Positions 26,874 to 37,283 of a stretch of DNA of 64,000 bases are shown in pieces. Numbering within the stretch: position 1 is the stretch's first letter; each line of letters starts with the position of its first letter. The translations under genes were made by a program, and so were the position numbers. Source of the DNA: Bacillus sp. ISL-18 (GTDB taxonomy: Bacteria > Bacillota > Bacilli > Bacillales > Cytobacillaceae); the NCBI RefSeq assembly GCF_018613415.1, contig NZ_JAGGQG010000006.1, positions 124,001-188,000 of the forward strand. Direction: 5' to 3'. Under the pieces are notes generated by a model. The model had not been told where the DNA came from, ran no database searches, and was given only the letters and a program-made list of their open reading frames with translations.

Positions 26874-26916
26874 ATGTAAAGTGATTTGTTTTTTTGTTGG
26901 TTCTTTGAATCAACGG

Positions 26917-27639
26917 TTAGTGGTTGTATTTTCTTTTTATCCAAAACGGACTATACAAAATATAAAAACTTAAAATCATCGCCATCTCCATGGAGAGAAG
27001 ATACCAGGGCCACTGTCCGAGGTAATCTAATAGAGAACTCGATTTAGGTTTCTTCATGATATATAGATAATTCGCTCCCAGCCATTTATTGAGAAAAAAG
27101 ACAATGACGGAATAAAGGTTTACAATCAAAATGGTTACCCACATTCCTTGGTGAGTCGGATAGTAATTGTAGACCAAAACCATGAATAGACAAGCAAGCA
27201 CCACCACTCCATGTGACACAAAGAACTCAAAATATTCAAAGTGCGGGAACGAATATCTTCCAAGGTCAGGAGTCAAAATAGCTTGAATCGAACTGCCTAA
27301 CCCTGCAAAGTAGAGGAATTGAAAAAGTTTTTTACTCCAGGTAAATAACATCACAACAGCGAGAATAACAGAAAGATCACTTAGCTGAAGCGGTAAAGAT
27401 TCTTTCAATGACCATGCATGTTCATAGAGAAGCCAAATTTGCTCCAAAGCGGTAGATAAAAGAAGGAGAAAGGCTAACAAGAAACTTAAATATCTTCTTT
27501 TCCTCTTTTCTTTTAGCTTGCTTCTGTAAATAAACAGGAAAGTGCATAGAACTAAAATGATACAAAAAGGTAAAACGTGTTCCACTGAAAAAAGACGAAA
27601 CGAAGGAAGGCTAGAATGAAATTGAAAAGGTGCATGCAT
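26917..27639 (-). CDS. YwaF/TIGR02206-family integral membrane protein
   Basis: A 240-residue protein with seven predicted membrane segments. It begins with a short tail and FSVEHVLPFCIILVLC. The conserved segment LPLQLSDLSVILAVVML and the LTPDLGRYSFPHFEYFEFFVSHG stretch are characteristic of the YwaF/TMEM164-like family, whose Cys/His/Gln residues have been linked to lipid acyl-transfer. Function in Bacillus is not established. It is monocistronic by its own promoter region and lies downstream of the convergent GyrI operon terminator. Confidence 0.82.
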   Translation of the reverse strand: MHAPFQFHSSLPSFRLFSVEHVLPFCIILVLCTFLFIYRSKLKEKRKRRYLSFLLAFLLLLSTALEQIWLLYEHAWSLKESLPLQLSDLSVILAVVMLFTWSKKLFQFLYFAGLGSSIQAILTPDLGRYSFPHFEYFEFFVSHGVVVLACLFMVLVYNYYPTHQGMWVTILIVNLYSVIVFFLNKWLGANYLYIMKKPKSSSLLDYLGQWPWYLLSMEMAMILSFYILYSPFWIKRKYNH

Positions 27640-27829
27640 TTTTTTACCCCACTATTTTGATGATTTCTCATTTCTATTTTAATTATCAACGTAGCTGTTC
27701 TAAACAGGAGGGTGGGTATATTTTTCCATGAAATTAAATCATGGTTTTTGATAGTTTGGGGATTTTGTCCATTTTTCAACCAAAAAATAATATTTAAATA
27801 ATTAAATATCATCAAAAAACCTTAATATT

Positions 27830-27866
27830 AAAATAAAAATGGCATGCGTCAATTTGCATGCCATTT
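27830..27866 (-). terminator. Terminator of L,D-transpeptidase gene
   Basis: On the minus strand AAATGGCATGC / GCATGCCATTT with an 8-base loop is followed by TTATTTTAA. The remaining spacer (27640-27829) is AT-rich and contains only the start region of the YwaF-type gene. Confidence 0.8.
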
Positions 27867-27945
27867 CATGTGCTCATTAGTTCATGTGATTTATTAAATA
27901 TTAACGGATACATATCTTAAATAAATTAATTCGAATAGCTTCTAT

Positions 27946-29388
27946 TTAATAAATAACAACCGGCTCATAGGTGCTGAGATTACTATATACAGTTTTCATA
28001 ACGCTTGGCGGAGTGTTGACACAGCCGTGTGACCCTGCCGAAAGATAGGCTTTACTGCCCCAATTGCCTCGCCAGCTGGCATCGTGGAAACCTTGGCCAT
28101 CATTTGTAAAAGGAGCCCAATAATTAACATCTACCTGATAAGTGATTTTCCCGTTTTCTCTGCCGGTTAGTACGGCAGGTGTCTGCTTATAAAGGATATA
28201 CCAAACTCCTGGTGATGTATCATGATTGGTACTATGTGTGCCAGTAACGACATTCGTTGTGACCACTAATTTCCCGTTTTTATAGATCCAAATTCGCTGC
28301 TCAGCAATGGAAACTTCAGCATACGAATTGCCAATCCCATTGTTTGTAATAGCATCATATCCGTAGCCTTCACCCTTCCAGCCATTTCCATAAATATTAG
28401 AGGCGGAAACCGATTTTTCTCCATTTTCAAGTGCTTGCTTAATACGCGGTACTTCTTTATCAACATTTATGGCCCAGCCATAGCCTTTCCCTTTAACCGA
28501 TATCATCGAACCCGAATGGGTCTTGAAGGTAAAATCTTTATTTAATGTAGATTGGGAATGGTTAATCTCAGTAAGCTTATTTTTAATATCACCATCATCA
28601 TTTAGCGTAATCTTTAAATCTTTATTAATAGAGGCATTTTTAATTAAGTCCCGTGCGGTTAATGAGAAAATTTTATCCTGCACCTTATAATCAACGGTCT
28701 GAGCAAGGAATTCCTCCAGCTTTTTTTTCTCATTTATTACAAACTCGCTGTCTTCTTTAATGGGCTGTATATATATTGGACTTAAATGAATCTCACTAAT
28801 ATATTTGTGCTTATCGTAGTCATTCAAAAGACTGCTGACATCATACTGCTCTCCGCTGATGCTTTTAGATACAACAATTTTGCCTTGTTCCAAACGAACC
28901 ACCGCATCTTGCGGAGCTTTTAAATTTTGATTCATGGCAAGCAGCTTTTCTTCCACCTGTTTTTTCAATGTCTGGTATCGAAACTGATCCTTACTGACCG
29001 GCAGCAATGAATAATTTTTTGCTTTTGAGGAAGGAAAGAATGTCCACTGGCTTTTTAACAATTTTTTGAAGCTGGGCAGATCTTTAGCTGTAAACCTCAT
29101 CTTTGAATCTTTCCCATCTAATATCTGTTGATCACCAATATATACTATATTTGTTAAGGTGGTTGTTTTTAATTTATTTAGTGCCTGCTCAGTCGTCATG
29201 CCACCAACATCGATGCTATTTATCTTGATTTCTGAATTGAAGTGGTTTGCCTGGTAGTAGCTTCCTGCTGCGATGATGAGGGCGATAATAAAGATAATAC
29301 TAAATGCAATAAGTTTCCATCCTCCAAACCACTTAGTTAAGTTTACGCGTTGGTTCTCTAGTTCTTGAATATTTGCTGTGCTTCCCAT
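27946..29388 (-). CDS. Membrane-anchored L,D-transpeptidase (YkuD) with PG-binding domains
   Basis: A 480-residue protein. One membrane segment (about residues 28-50) leaves the rest outside the cell. Two PG_binding_4 modules follow (roughly 60-190 and 220-320), then a YkuD catalytic domain from about 355 to the end with the nucleophile Cys in SHGCVNTP and the preceding His. It should form 3-3 crosslinks or attach proteins to peptidoglycan. ATG 29388 has GGAGGAATT upstream; an in-frame ATG 5 codons earlier lies before that site. It is transcribed alone and ends at a hairpin terminator. Confidence 0.93.
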   Translation of the reverse strand: MGSTANIQELENQRVNLTKWFGGWKLIAFSIIFIIALIIAAGSYYQANHFNSEIKINSIDVGGMTTEQALNKLKTTTLTNIVYIGDQQILDGKDSKMRFTAKDLPSFKKLLKSQWTFFPSSKAKNYSLLPVSKDQFRYQTLKKQVEEKLLAMNQNLKAPQDAVVRLEQGKIVVSKSISGEQYDVSSLLNDYDKHKYISEIHLSPIYIQPIKEDSEFVINEKKKLEEFLAQTVDYKVQDKIFSLTARDLIKNASINKDLKITLNDDGDIKNKLTEINHSQSTLNKDFTFKTHSGSMISVKGKGYGWAINVDKEVPRIKQALENGEKSVSASNIYGNGWKGEGYGYDAITNNGIGNSYAEVSIAEQRIWIYKNGKLVVTTNVVTGTHSTNHDTSPGVWYILYKQTPAVLTGRENGKITYQVDVNYWAPFTNDGQGFHDASWRGNWGSKAYLSAGSHGCVNTPPSVMKTVYSNLSTYEPVVIY

Positions 29389-29753
29389 TATGAATTCCTC
29401 CACTCCAGTACCTAATCATCCTGCTAAAAATATCAATGGCTTTAACAATTGATTACGAGTCTTATGTAAACGATCTTTTATAAAAAGTGGTAAATATATA
29501 CTATTAGTCTACAGAATATCAGAATCGAACATTGTCGTTTTTTGTGTTCTAAAATATTAAATTTTTTTTGCTGGTAAAGGCTATCTAAAATAAGTCTATA
29601 TTCAATTATGAAAGCCTTTTCATCTTTTAAAACCTTCAGTATAATGGAAACTACTAATCATCTAAAATTATAAGTCAATAATCATTCTTTCATTCACTCA
29701 TACGTAAGATTTACCTAGTTCTTAAGTAAATTAGAAATTTAGGGAGCAATGGA
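29389..29753. other. Divergent promoter region between L,D-transpeptidase and second aromatic regulator
   Basis: A 365-base AT-rich spacer with no coding potential. The best promoter seen on the plus strand is TTTTCA (29617-29622), 17-base spacer, TATAAT (29640-29645), about 100 bases before the regulator gene. No clear operator was found. Confidence 0.5.
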
Positions 29754-31634
29754 ATGAAAACTTTAAAACTGAATGAATTATTACATATTCGTCAAGAGAA
29801 TGAATTATGGTTTGCCAACAATGAAAGATCTATTTTTGTTTCGAGCCAGGCTTTTGGGACAATGCAGCGTGATTTAATTGAGAATATTGGGATTAATCGG
29901 ATGAAAACCTTTTTCTTTAAGTATGGCTATCAATTGGGGGTAGAAGATGCAAAAGAGGTGGCAAAAAAAGACTCATTGAGTTTGCTTGAAATGATTGAAT
30001 ATGGTCCGATTATTCATGCTTTAAAAGGACATGCGAAATCTCGCATCACCGAGAAAGATTTTGAATTGGAAGGAAATGAAATTAAATCGTTTCGCTTTAA
30101 AGGAGTGTGGGAAAATTCATATGAAGCGGAACAACATCTTCAAAATTTTGGCATTAGCCAGAGCCCTGTTTGTTATACGTTAACTGGGTATGCCACAGGA
30201 TATATTACAGGTGTGTTGGGAATGGACGTTTTTTTCAAAGAATTGCAATGCCAGGGACAAGGGGCACCGTGTTGCATCTGGGAAGGGCGTCTTGTTTCAG
30301 AATGGAAGGAAGAGGCGGAGGAATTCTTTTCTTATAGTAAAGAACTGCCGATATTAAAGGAATTGGAACAAACAAACGTAAAACTTATGCTGGAAAGAAA
30401 TAATCTCGCACTTGTGTCAAAAACGTATAATGAGATGACCAATGAGCTAATTAAGGGAAATAGCATCGATTCCATCCTCGATATTTTACATAAACAACAT
30501 TATGTTCCCATTATCGTGGAGGATGGTCGTCAAAATGTCATTGCCTGTAAAGGCATCACTCTTGAAGACTATGATTTCATTAGAGAAAAGTTTTCTGAGA
30601 TGGCAGACAAAAAGCAATGCCATTCCAAAGTACGTGTTTTCTCGATGGAAAATGGGACTCGACTGATGTCTCCAATTTTTCTATTAGGTAAGGTTGTCGG
30701 TTATTGTTCTTTTCTGTATGAACGAGAAAGAACCCCTAATTATGAGATCGACTCGATGATTCTTGATCGCTTAGCGTCGATTTGCTCGCTGCTGTTTTTA
30801 AAGGAAAAAACGGAAGTGGAATCGTTGGAACAAGTGAAAGGTCATTTTCTTGAAGAAATTATTAGCGGAAAATATACACAACAAGAAATTATGAGGAAAG
30901 CGGATTTTATTCAGTTAGATCTATCCGATCACTATCATATTGTAGTGTTGACCTACAAGTATTTGAATTCATGTGACGAAAAGGAATTGACGCTTCATAA
31001 AAAAACGTTTGAAAGGGTCTCTGCTTACTTTCGAGAAGAAAAAAACCTCAATGTGTTAATCGGTCAGCAACCTGACAGCTTAATTCTCCTGATGACAGAG
31101 AAACAAGTGCGTCAGCAAAACATGGAGAAAACAATTCGGACTTTAGTCTCCTATTTAAAAAAGAAAATAAAAAATGCTTTGTTCTTAGCGGGAATAAGCT
31201 CCCACTACAGTAACATTCTAGAAGCAGGAGTTGCAATGGAAGAAGCACGTTCAGCAGTGCGACTTTCTTCAAGGAGTGAACCGATCACGCTTTTTAGTGA
31301 GTTAGGCATACTTGGTATCTTAATCAATGACCAAAACGAACAAGTGATCAAGAAAATGATCCGAGATCAACTTGGGGTTCTCTACGAGAATCTAGATAAG
31401 CATAAATTAGAATTGATAGAAACGCTCTACCATTTTCTAGAGCAAGGGGGGAACTTGGATCAAACAGCAGAATCCCTCGTTCTATCTAAAAGCGGACTTC
31501 GTTATCGTCTCAATAAAATTACCGACCTCCTTGATTGTGACTTGCGTGATCCCCAAAGACAATTTCAGTTGATGATGGCGTTAAAAGCATTGAAAATTAT
31601 TGAGCATGAAAGAATTAAAAAAATTCAAGAATAG
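29754..31634 (+). CDS. Second aromatic-sensing regulator: XylR_N/V4R plus PucR-type helix-turn-helix
   Basis: A 626-residue paralogue in architecture of the regulator at 18137-19942. XylR_N/V4R covers residues about 10-180 and Cys140, Glu163, Cys166 and Cys174 again keep the 23-3-8 spacing of the MopR zinc site. A GAF-like region, a PucR middle domain and a C-terminal HTH_30 (LDQTAESLVLSKSGLRYRLNKI) follow. No AAA+ domain is present. AGGGAG lies 7 bases before the ATG. It precedes, in the same direction and after a strong terminator, the phenol/catechol operon and is the likely activator of that operon, comparable to regulators of Bacillus phenol hydroxylase genes. Confidence 0.9.
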   Translation: MKTLKLNELLHIRQENELWFANNERSIFVSSQAFGTMQRDLIENIGINRMKTFFFKYGYQLGVEDAKEVAKKDSLSLLEMIEYGPIIHALKGHAKSRITEKDFELEGNEIKSFRFKGVWENSYEAEQHLQNFGISQSPVCYTLTGYATGYITGVLGMDVFFKELQCQGQGAPCCIWEGRLVSEWKEEAEEFFSYSKELPILKELEQTNVKLMLERNNLALVSKTYNEMTNELIKGNSIDSILDILHKQHYVPIIVEDGRQNVIACKGITLEDYDFIREKFSEMADKKQCHSKVRVFSMENGTRLMSPIFLLGKVVGYCSFLYERERTPNYEIDSMILDRLASICSLLFLKEKTEVESLEQVKGHFLEEIISGKYTQQEIMRKADFIQLDLSDHYHIVVLTYKYLNSCDEKELTLHKKTFERVSAYFREEKNLNVLIGQQPDSLILLMTEKQVRQQNMEKTIRTLVSYLKKKIKNALFLAGISSHYSNILEAGVAMEEARSAVRLSSRSEPITLFSELGILGILINDQNEQVIKKMIRDQLGVLYENLDKHKLELIETLYHFLEQGGNLDQTAESLVLSKSGLRYRLNKITDLLDCDLRDPQRQFQLMMALKALKIIEHERIKKIQE

Positions 31635-31703
31635 TGATGAATTTAATCTACTACAAGAAATCCAGGATATCATGAATTATGAAACCTATTCATCGATCAA
31701 TTT

Positions 31704-31751
31704 GCCAGACAGCCCACAGACACTCTGTTAGTGGGCTGTCTGGCTTTTTTT
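31704..31751 (+). terminator. Strong Rho-independent terminator between regulator and phenol operon
   Basis: A perfect 14-base stem GCCAGACAGCCCAC / GTGGGCTGTCTGGC followed by seven T. It shows the catabolic operon has its own promoter within 31752-31900, where TTATAAT-like sequences occur but no convincing -35. Confidence 0.95.
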
Positions 31752-31900
31752 CGAACAACTGACACAAAGTAGTTGTATTTATAGAGTTTTCTATCATCTT
31801 GTGTTATTGTTTATAATTTTCAGATAATTTAAGATGAAACTAGTGATGGACTAATAGATTTACACTTCAATTAAAAGAGATTAGGAATGGAGTTGAAGGA

Positions 31901-33415
31901 ATGTACACAGGTAAAGAATATTTGGAAAGTCTCAATGACGGCAGGGCAGTGTATTTAAACGGAGAAAAAATTAAAGATGTTACAACCCATCCAGCTTATC
32001 GGAATGCTGCTCGTTCGTATGCGAGAATGTATGATGCTCTTCATGATCCAGCTACACGTGATATTTTAACGACAACAAGTGAATTCGGCGACAGAACACA
32101 TAAATTTTTCAAAACTCCTACTAGTTCTAAGGATTTGTTAGAGGCAAGAGATGCAATTGCTCAGTGGGCAAAGCTAAGCTATGGTTTTATGGGAAGAACC
32201 CCTGATTATAAAGCATCCTTCACTGGGCACCTAAATGCGTTTGGTCATTTTTATGAGGGGTTTGAAGACAACGCAAAGGCATGGTACAAAAAAGCAACAA
32301 AGGAAGTACCATTTATTAATCATACAATTATTAATCCGCAAGTGGATCGTTCAAAACCGTTACATGAGAATAAAGATTCTTTTGTTCGTGCGGTTGCAGA
32401 ACGCGATGACGGCATAATTGTAAGCGGTGCCAAAATGGTTGGGACAGCTTCTGCGTTAACACATTATAATTTTGTTGCTAACTATGGGCCGAAAGATTTA
32501 GGTGGGGGTGATGATAGTCACGCATTGATCTTCTTCGTGCCAATGAATGCTGAAGGAGTTCGTATGATAAGCCGCCAATCCTACGAATTAAACGCATTTA
32601 AAACTGGAACGCCATTTGATTATCCATTATCGAGCCGCTTTGATGAAAATGATGCAGTGATTGTCCTTGATAATGTGTTCATACCTTGGGAAGATGTGCT
32701 GGCTTACCGAAATATTGAAGTATCAAATAATTTCGCAAAAGTAAGCGGTTTCATCCCGCGCTTTACGTTTCATGGCTGTACACGTCTCGCCGTAAAATTG
32801 GATTTTATGACTGGGCTGTTATTGAAAGCAACGGAAGGAGCTGGAACAAAAGATTTCCGTGGAGTTCAGGCGAAGATTGGAGAGGTCATTGCATTACGAA
32901 ATATGTTCTGGGGTCTATCAACCGCAATGGCAACGGATCCTGAAAAAGGGCCCAATGGGTTAGCGATTCCAAACTCTTACTCAAGTGCCGCTTATCGTGC
33001 GTTAGCTCCATTGGCTTGGGTGAAAGTGAAAAATATTTTCGAGCAAGTCGTGGCTGGTGGGTTAATTCAATTACCTTCAAGTTCAAAAGATTTTCTCAAT
33101 GAAGATTTAAAACCTTACCTGGACACATATTATCGCGGAACAGGAATTGGTGCCGAAGAACGTGTGAAATTATTGAAAATGGTTTGGGATACGATTGGCA
33201 CAGAGTTCGGAGGCCGTCATGAATTATATGAAGTAAACTATGCAGGAAACCATGAAAATATCAATATGGAAGCGTTATTCCATTTTGAGGCAACAGGTGC
33301 AGCGGATCAGCAAAAAGCATTCGTCGAATCTGCATTAAACGATTATGACCTTAAGGGTTGGACAAACAAAACATGGGCAGAGGCTGCGGAAATAGAAGCG
33401 GTTATCAAATCATAA
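31901..33415 (+). CDS. HpaB/PheA-type flavin-dependent aromatic hydroxylase, oxygenase component
   Basis: A 504-residue member of the 4-hydroxyphenylacetate 3-hydroxylase family (HpaB N and C domains). Visible family stretches are the N-terminal TGKEYLESLNDGR, FGHFYEGFEDN, and the flavin-binding NHTIINPQVDR and FIPWEDV. These enzymes use free FADH2 supplied by a partner reductase and hydroxylate phenols ortho to the OH group. The location directly before a catechol 2,3-dioxygenase and the whole lower pathway makes phenol 2-hydroxylase (PheA) the best guess. 4-Hydroxyphenylacetate is less likely because the homoprotocatechuate genes are absent. No reductase is encoded in this operon; the one at 15667-16140 could serve it. 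Confidence 0.9.
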   Translation: MYTGKEYLESLNDGRAVYLNGEKIKDVTTHPAYRNAARSYARMYDALHDPATRDILTTTSEFGDRTHKFFKTPTSSKDLLEARDAIAQWAKLSYGFMGRTPDYKASFTGHLNAFGHFYEGFEDNAKAWYKKATKEVPFINHTIINPQVDRSKPLHENKDSFVRAVAERDDGIIVSGAKMVGTASALTHYNFVANYGPKDLGGGDDSHALIFFVPMNAEGVRMISRQSYELNAFKTGTPFDYPLSSRFDENDAVIVLDNVFIPWEDVLAYRNIEVSNNFAKVSGFIPRFTFHGCTRLAVKLDFMTGLLLKATEGAGTKDFRGVQAKIGEVIALRNMFWGLSTAMATDPEKGPNGLAIPNSYSSAAYRALAPLAWVKVKNIFEQVVAGGLIQLPSSSKDFLNEDLKPYLDTYYRGTGIGAEERVKLLKMVWDTIGTEFGGRHELYEVNYAGNHENINMEALFHFEATGAADQQKAFVESALNDYDLKGWTNKTWAEAAEIEAVIKS

Positions 33416-33454
33416 AGCCTTTATTGGAAATCCAAAAATATTAGGAGGATTCAT

Positions 33455-34450
33455 ATGACTTCATACCAAGAACCCATTTTTGATGTAGCACAATTAGCAC
33501 ACGTGGAGCTTTTTTCTCCAAAACTAGAACAATCGGTTGAATTTTTTACAAGATTCCTAGGAATGGAAGTGACAGCTCGTTCCGGAGGTTCCGTGTATCT
33601 TCGTGCTTATGAGGACTTTTACCATAATACATTAAAAATCACGGAGGCAAACCATGCAGGAGTAGGGCATGTTGCGTGGAGGGCAACGTCCCCGCAGGCA
33701 TTAGAGCGACGCGCAGCAGAGATCGAAAAAACAGGATTAGGGAAAGGCTGGATTGAAGGAGATATCGGCCATGGGAAAGCTTATCAATTTACGACACCGG
33801 AAGGTCATTTAATGGAAATCCTGTGGGACGTCGAATATTACAAAGTTCAAGAAAAGCAGCGCTCCAAATTACTAAACCGTCCCTCCAAACGCCCAGACCG
33901 CGGTGTGCCGGTTCGCCGATTGGATCATATCAATTTAATGACCTCCAATCCAGGGGCAGATTCGGACTTTTTAATAGATAAACTTGGTTTCCGATTAAGA
34001 GAGCAAATTCAAGATAATGGTCATGTACTTGGAAGCTGGATGAGCGTGTCCAATCTTGTTCATGAGATTGCCTATATGCAAGAGCCAAATGGCGTCAAGG
34101 GCAAGCTGCATCATCTTTGCTACTGGTATGGCATTCCGCAAAACCTTTATGATGTGGCCGATTTACTTAAAGATCATGATATCAAGATTGAAGTTCCGCC
34201 TAATAAACATGGAGTTTCTCAAGCTTTCTGTATGTATGTAATAGAACCAGGCGGCAACCGGATTGAATTGTTCGGAGATGCAGGCTATATCATTACAGAT
34301 CCAGCTTGGAAACCAGTGGTTTGGGAAATGAAGGACGTTCCAGGCAATGGTGATACTTGGATAGGAACCGAATTCCCTGTATCTTGGTGGACGCAAGGGA
34401 CCCCACTTACAGTTATTGAGGCTGCTGAAGTAGAAGTTGTAAAACCTTAA
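33455..34450 (+). CDS. Catechol 2,3-dioxygenase (type I extradiol, VOC)
   Basis: A 331-residue two-domain extradiol dioxygenase. Fe(II) ligands in the C-terminal module: His158 (RLDHINLM), His219/220 (LHHLCYW) and Glu271 (NRIELFG); the conserved KHGVSQAF stretch lies between. It turns catechol into 2-hydroxymuconic semialdehyde, the substrate of the dehydrogenase at the end of the operon. AGGAGG precedes the ATG by 6 bases. It is related to, but clearly different from, the dioxygenase at 22295-23275. Confidence 0.94.
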   Translation: MTSYQEPIFDVAQLAHVELFSPKLEQSVEFFTRFLGMEVTARSGGSVYLRAYEDFYHNTLKITEANHAGVGHVAWRATSPQALERRAAEIEKTGLGKGWIEGDIGHGKAYQFTTPEGHLMEILWDVEYYKVQEKQRSKLLNRPSKRPDRGVPVRRLDHINLMTSNPGADSDFLIDKLGFRLREQIQDNGHVLGSWMSVSNLVHEIAYMQEPNGVKGKLHHLCYWYGIPQNLYDVADLLKDHDIKIEVPPNKHGVSQAFCMYVIEPGGNRIELFGDAGYIITDPAWKPVVWEMKDVPGNGDTWIGTEFPVSWWTQGTPLTVIEAAEVEVVKP

Positions 34451-34484
34451 TTCGTTAAATACTAGAATAGCGGGGTGGAAAGTC

Positions 34485-35396
34485 TTGACGAAAATAAAAA
34501 CAGCGATACTAGGATCGGGAAATATTGGAACAGATCTGATGTATAAAATAGAAAAAAATGATGGAAATATGGACTTAGCCATCGTGACGGGAATTGATCC
34601 AAATTCCGAAGGACTAGCGCGAGCAAGGGAGATAGGAATCGCCACAAGCCATCATGGAATCGATGCAATTTTGGAGGATCCAGAGATTAAGATTGTATTT
34701 GATGCAACAAGTGCAAAAGCCCATAAGCAGAACGCCCCAGCACTAAGAGAACGAGGGAAATTAGCCGTTGATATGACTCCAGCTGCGATTGGACCGTTTG
34801 TCGTCCCAACTGTAAATTTGCATGACCAACTGGAAGCGATGAATGTCAACTTGATTTCTTGCGGCGGACAAGCGACAACCCCACTTGTTCACGCCGTTAA
34901 TCGAATAGTTCCTGTTCATTATGCAGAAGTCATTGCGACAGCGGCCAGTCTATCGATTGGACCAGGAACAAGACAAAATGTCGATGAGTTTGTTCGCACA
35001 ACAGCAAATGCAGTCCAGCAAATTGGCGGAGCGAAAATAGCAAGAGCAATTCCTATTTTTAATCCAGCAGTGCCGCCGATTAATATGACGAATTCCGTTT
35101 ATGCCGTGATAAAGGAAGAATTTGATGAAGCAGCTGTTATTGAATCGGTTCAATCAATTGCAGCTGAAATTACTAGTTATGTGCCAGGCTATCGATTAAA
35201 AGGTACGCCATTTGTCGATTATCGTGAAACTCCTTGGGGCCGTTTGCCAACGGTAGTCATAATGAACGAAGTAATCGGAGCAGGAGATTTCTTCCCTACT
35301 TATGCCGGGAATTTAGATATCATGACTGCTTCTGCTTACCGAGTTGGAGATGTATACGCCGCCCATTTTCTAAGTGGAAAGGAGGTAACACGATGA
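34485..35396 (+). CDS. dmpF: Acetaldehyde dehydrogenase (acylating), DmpF/MhpF
   Basis: A 303-residue enzyme that turns acetaldehyde, NAD and CoA into acetyl-CoA. The Rossmann motif [11 protein letters not shown] lies at the start and the catalytic Cys in [17 protein letters not shown] near residue 127; the family hallmark for channeling with the aldolase partner follows. It starts with TTG behind GGGGTGG and its stop overlaps the ATG of the aldolase gene (ATGA), the usual coupling of this two-subunit complex. Typical length is about 300-315. Confidence 0.95.
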   Translation: MTKIKTAILGSGNIGTDLMYKIEKNDGNMDLAIVTGIDPNSEGLARAREIGIATSHHGIDAILEDPEIKIVFDATSAKAHKQNAPALRERGKLAVDMTPAAIGPFVVPTVNLHDQLEAMNVNLISCGGQATTPLVHAVNRIVPVHYAEVIATAASLSIGPGTRQNVDEFVRTTANAVQQIGGAKIARAIPIFNPAVPPINMTNSVYAVIKEEFDEAAVIESVQSIAAEITSYVPGYRLKGTPFVDYRETPWGRLPTVVIMNEVIGAGDFFPTYAGNLDIMTASAYRVGDVYAAHFLSGKEVTR

Positions 35397-36406
35397 AGAT
35401 TCCTAGACTGACAGATACAACACTACGAGATGGTGATCATGCCGTTAGCCACAGTTATACGCCTGAACAGGTCCGAGCTATTGTTCAAGATTTAGATGAA
35501 GCCGGTGTTCCTGTTATTGAAGTGAGTCATGGTTCTGGTTTAAATGGCTCGACGATTCAGCAAGGGTTCTCCATTCACTCAGAATTTAATTTGATTAAAG
35601 TAGCGGTGGAAACCGCAAAAAACGCTAAAATTGCTTCGTTATTCGTGCCGGGGATTGGGACGGGTAAAGAGCTAAGAGATGCAGCGGAACTGGGCATTTC
35701 TGTAATCCGGATTGCCGTTCATTGTACGGAAGCGGATGTTACTGAGCAATACTTCCGTTTAGCAAAAGAATTAGGCCTTGAGGCTGTTGGTTTCTTGATG
35801 ATGTCTCATACTCAGCCTGCCAGCGTTCTTGCGGAGCAGGCGAAGCTGATGGAATCATATGGTGCTGATTGTGTATATGTAGTAGATTCTGCAGGGGCTC
35901 TTGTTCAAAGTGGTGTTCGCGAAAGAGTGATGGCCATAAAAAAAGCATTGTCTATTCAAGTCGGTTTCCACGCTCATAATAACCTTGGCTTGGCAATTGG
36001 AAATACGATCACGGCGCTTGAAGCTGGTGCGGATCAAATTGACGGAACGCTAAGAGGGCTGGGAGCGGGAGCTGGAAATGCGCAAACGGAAGTTCTGGTT
36101 GCGGTTCTTAATAAAATGAACATTAAAACCGGAATCAATCTAGCCATCCTAATGGATGCTGCCGAAGAAAAAGTAGCTCCGCTTATGCAATCTCCGATCG
36201 TGATTGATCGTGGTAACTTATCAAGCGGTTATGCCGGAGTCTATAACAGCTTTTTATTACATGTTAAACACGCAGCGGAAAAGTTTGGTGTCGGGGTATC
36301 TGAAATTATGGAAGAGCTTGGCAAAAGACAAACAGTTGCTGGCCAGGAGGACTGGATTTTAGATGTCGCGCTTGAACTAGCGGAGAAAAAAGGGTTAAAA
36401 GTATAG
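35393..36406 (+). CDS. dmpG: 4-Hydroxy-2-oxovalerate aldolase, DmpG/MhpE
   Basis: A 337-residue HMGL-like aldolase with a C-terminal DmpG communication domain. Metal-site Asp13 lies in [10 protein letters not shown] and the two metal His in [15 protein letters not shown] and [12 protein letters not shown] are also typical. It splits 4-hydroxy-2-oxovalerate into pyruvate and acetaldehyde and channels acetaldehyde to the partner encoded just upstream. The true start is ATG 35393 behind AAGGAGG; the frame is open further upstream within the aldehyde dehydrogenase gene but that is shadow sequence. Confidence 0.95.
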   Translation: MKIPRLTDTTLRDGDHAVSHSYTPEQVRAIVQDLDEAGVPVIEVSHGSGLNGSTIQQGFSIHSEFNLIKVAVETAKNAKIASLFVPGIGTGKELRDAAELGISVIRIAVHCTEADVTEQYFRLAKELGLEAVGFLMMSHTQPASVLAEQAKLMESYGADCVYVVDSAGALVQSGVRERVMAIKKALSIQVGFHAHNNLGLAIGNTITALEAGADQIDGTLRGLGAGAGNAQTEVLVAVLNKMNIKTGINLAILMDAAEEKVAPLMQSPIVIDRGNLSSGYAGVYNSFLLHVKHAAEKFGVGVSEIMEELGKRQTVAGQEDWILDVALELAEKKGLKV

Positions 36407-36430
36407 TACTTGTGTAAGGAGGGAACAGTT

Positions 36431-37210
36431 GTGTCAATTATTCAAGAAGCGGCCACTTATCTTTTGGAAGCAGAGGAAACCAAGACTGTAATCAAGCCGT
36501 TAACGGTTGCCTATCCGGGAATAACCGTTGATGAGGCTTATTACACGCAGTTAGAAATTATCCGCAGAAAAGTCGCAAATGGCGGAGTCATCGTTGGAAA
36601 GAAAATTGGCGCGACAAGCAAAGCGATTCAAAACATGTTCGGTGTCGACCAGCCGGATTATGGTCATTTATTGGCTGATATGATGTATTTTGAAGGTGAA
36701 GATATTTCACTAGCAGACTATATCCAACCGAAAGTAGAATTTGAGATTGCCTTTATTTTAAATAAGGATTTAAAAGGCCCGAATGTTTCCATCCTAGATG
36801 TTATTGATGCGACAGATTACATTGTTCCGGCCATTGAAGTGATTGATAGTCGGATTGAAGACTGGAAGATTAAGTTTGAAGACACAGTTGCAGACAATGG
36901 ATCCTCAGCTTGTGCGATTATTGGCGGAAAACCGACAAAGTTAGCTGGCTTGGATCTTACTCAAATAGGTATGGTTGCATATCAAAATGGAGAAATGATT
37001 GATTCTGGAGCAGGGGCAGCTGTCCTTGGCAATCCACTGCGGTCCGTGGCTTGGCTGGCTAATTCATTAGGAAAGTACGATGTCTCCCTGAAATCAGGAG
37101 AAATCATTCTGTCAGGTGCCTTAACGAGAGCTGTAGAAGTGAAAGAAAATGATACATTTACGGCGGAGTTTGCCCATATTGGTACGGTTACCGCCAAGTT
37201 TAAAAGATAA
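36431..37210 (+). CDS. dmpE: 2-Oxopent-4-enoate (2-hydroxypenta-2,4-dienoate) hydratase, DmpE/MhpD
   Basis: A 259-residue FAA-hydrolase-fold protein of the hydratase/decarboxylase subfamily. Metal-binding residues occur in KVEFEIAFILNKDLKGP and DSRIEDWKI, and GAGAAVLGNPL closes the site. GTG 36431 follows AAGGAGGG by 7 bases. Two adjacent members of this family occur; I assign this first one to the hydratase because it lies next to the aldolase, and the second to the decarboxylase because it lies next to the tautomerase. The pair form a complex in Pseudomonas, so the assignment could be reversed. Confidence 0.85.
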   Translation: MSIIQEAATYLLEAEETKTVIKPLTVAYPGITVDEAYYTQLEIIRRKVANGGVIVGKKIGATSKAIQNMFGVDQPDYGHLLADMMYFEGEDISLADYIQPKVEFEIAFILNKDLKGPNVSILDVIDATDYIVPAIEVIDSRIEDWKIKFEDTVADNGSSACAIIGGKPTKLAGLDLTQIGMVAYQNGEMIDSGAGAAVLGNPLRSVAWLANSLGKYDVSLKSGEIILSGALTRAVEVKENDTFTAEFAHIGTVTAKFKR

Positions 37211-37283
37211 TGTAAAATCTCGAATAGCTTGGGGCATTCCCCAATAGTGATTGATGGAAGATTAAAGGAAACTAGGTGATAAC

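Noticed and set aside
35234-35392. N-terminal extension of the aldolase
   Set aside because: It lies in the aldehyde dehydrogenase gene in another frame; AAGGAGG and the ATGA overlap fix the start at 35393.
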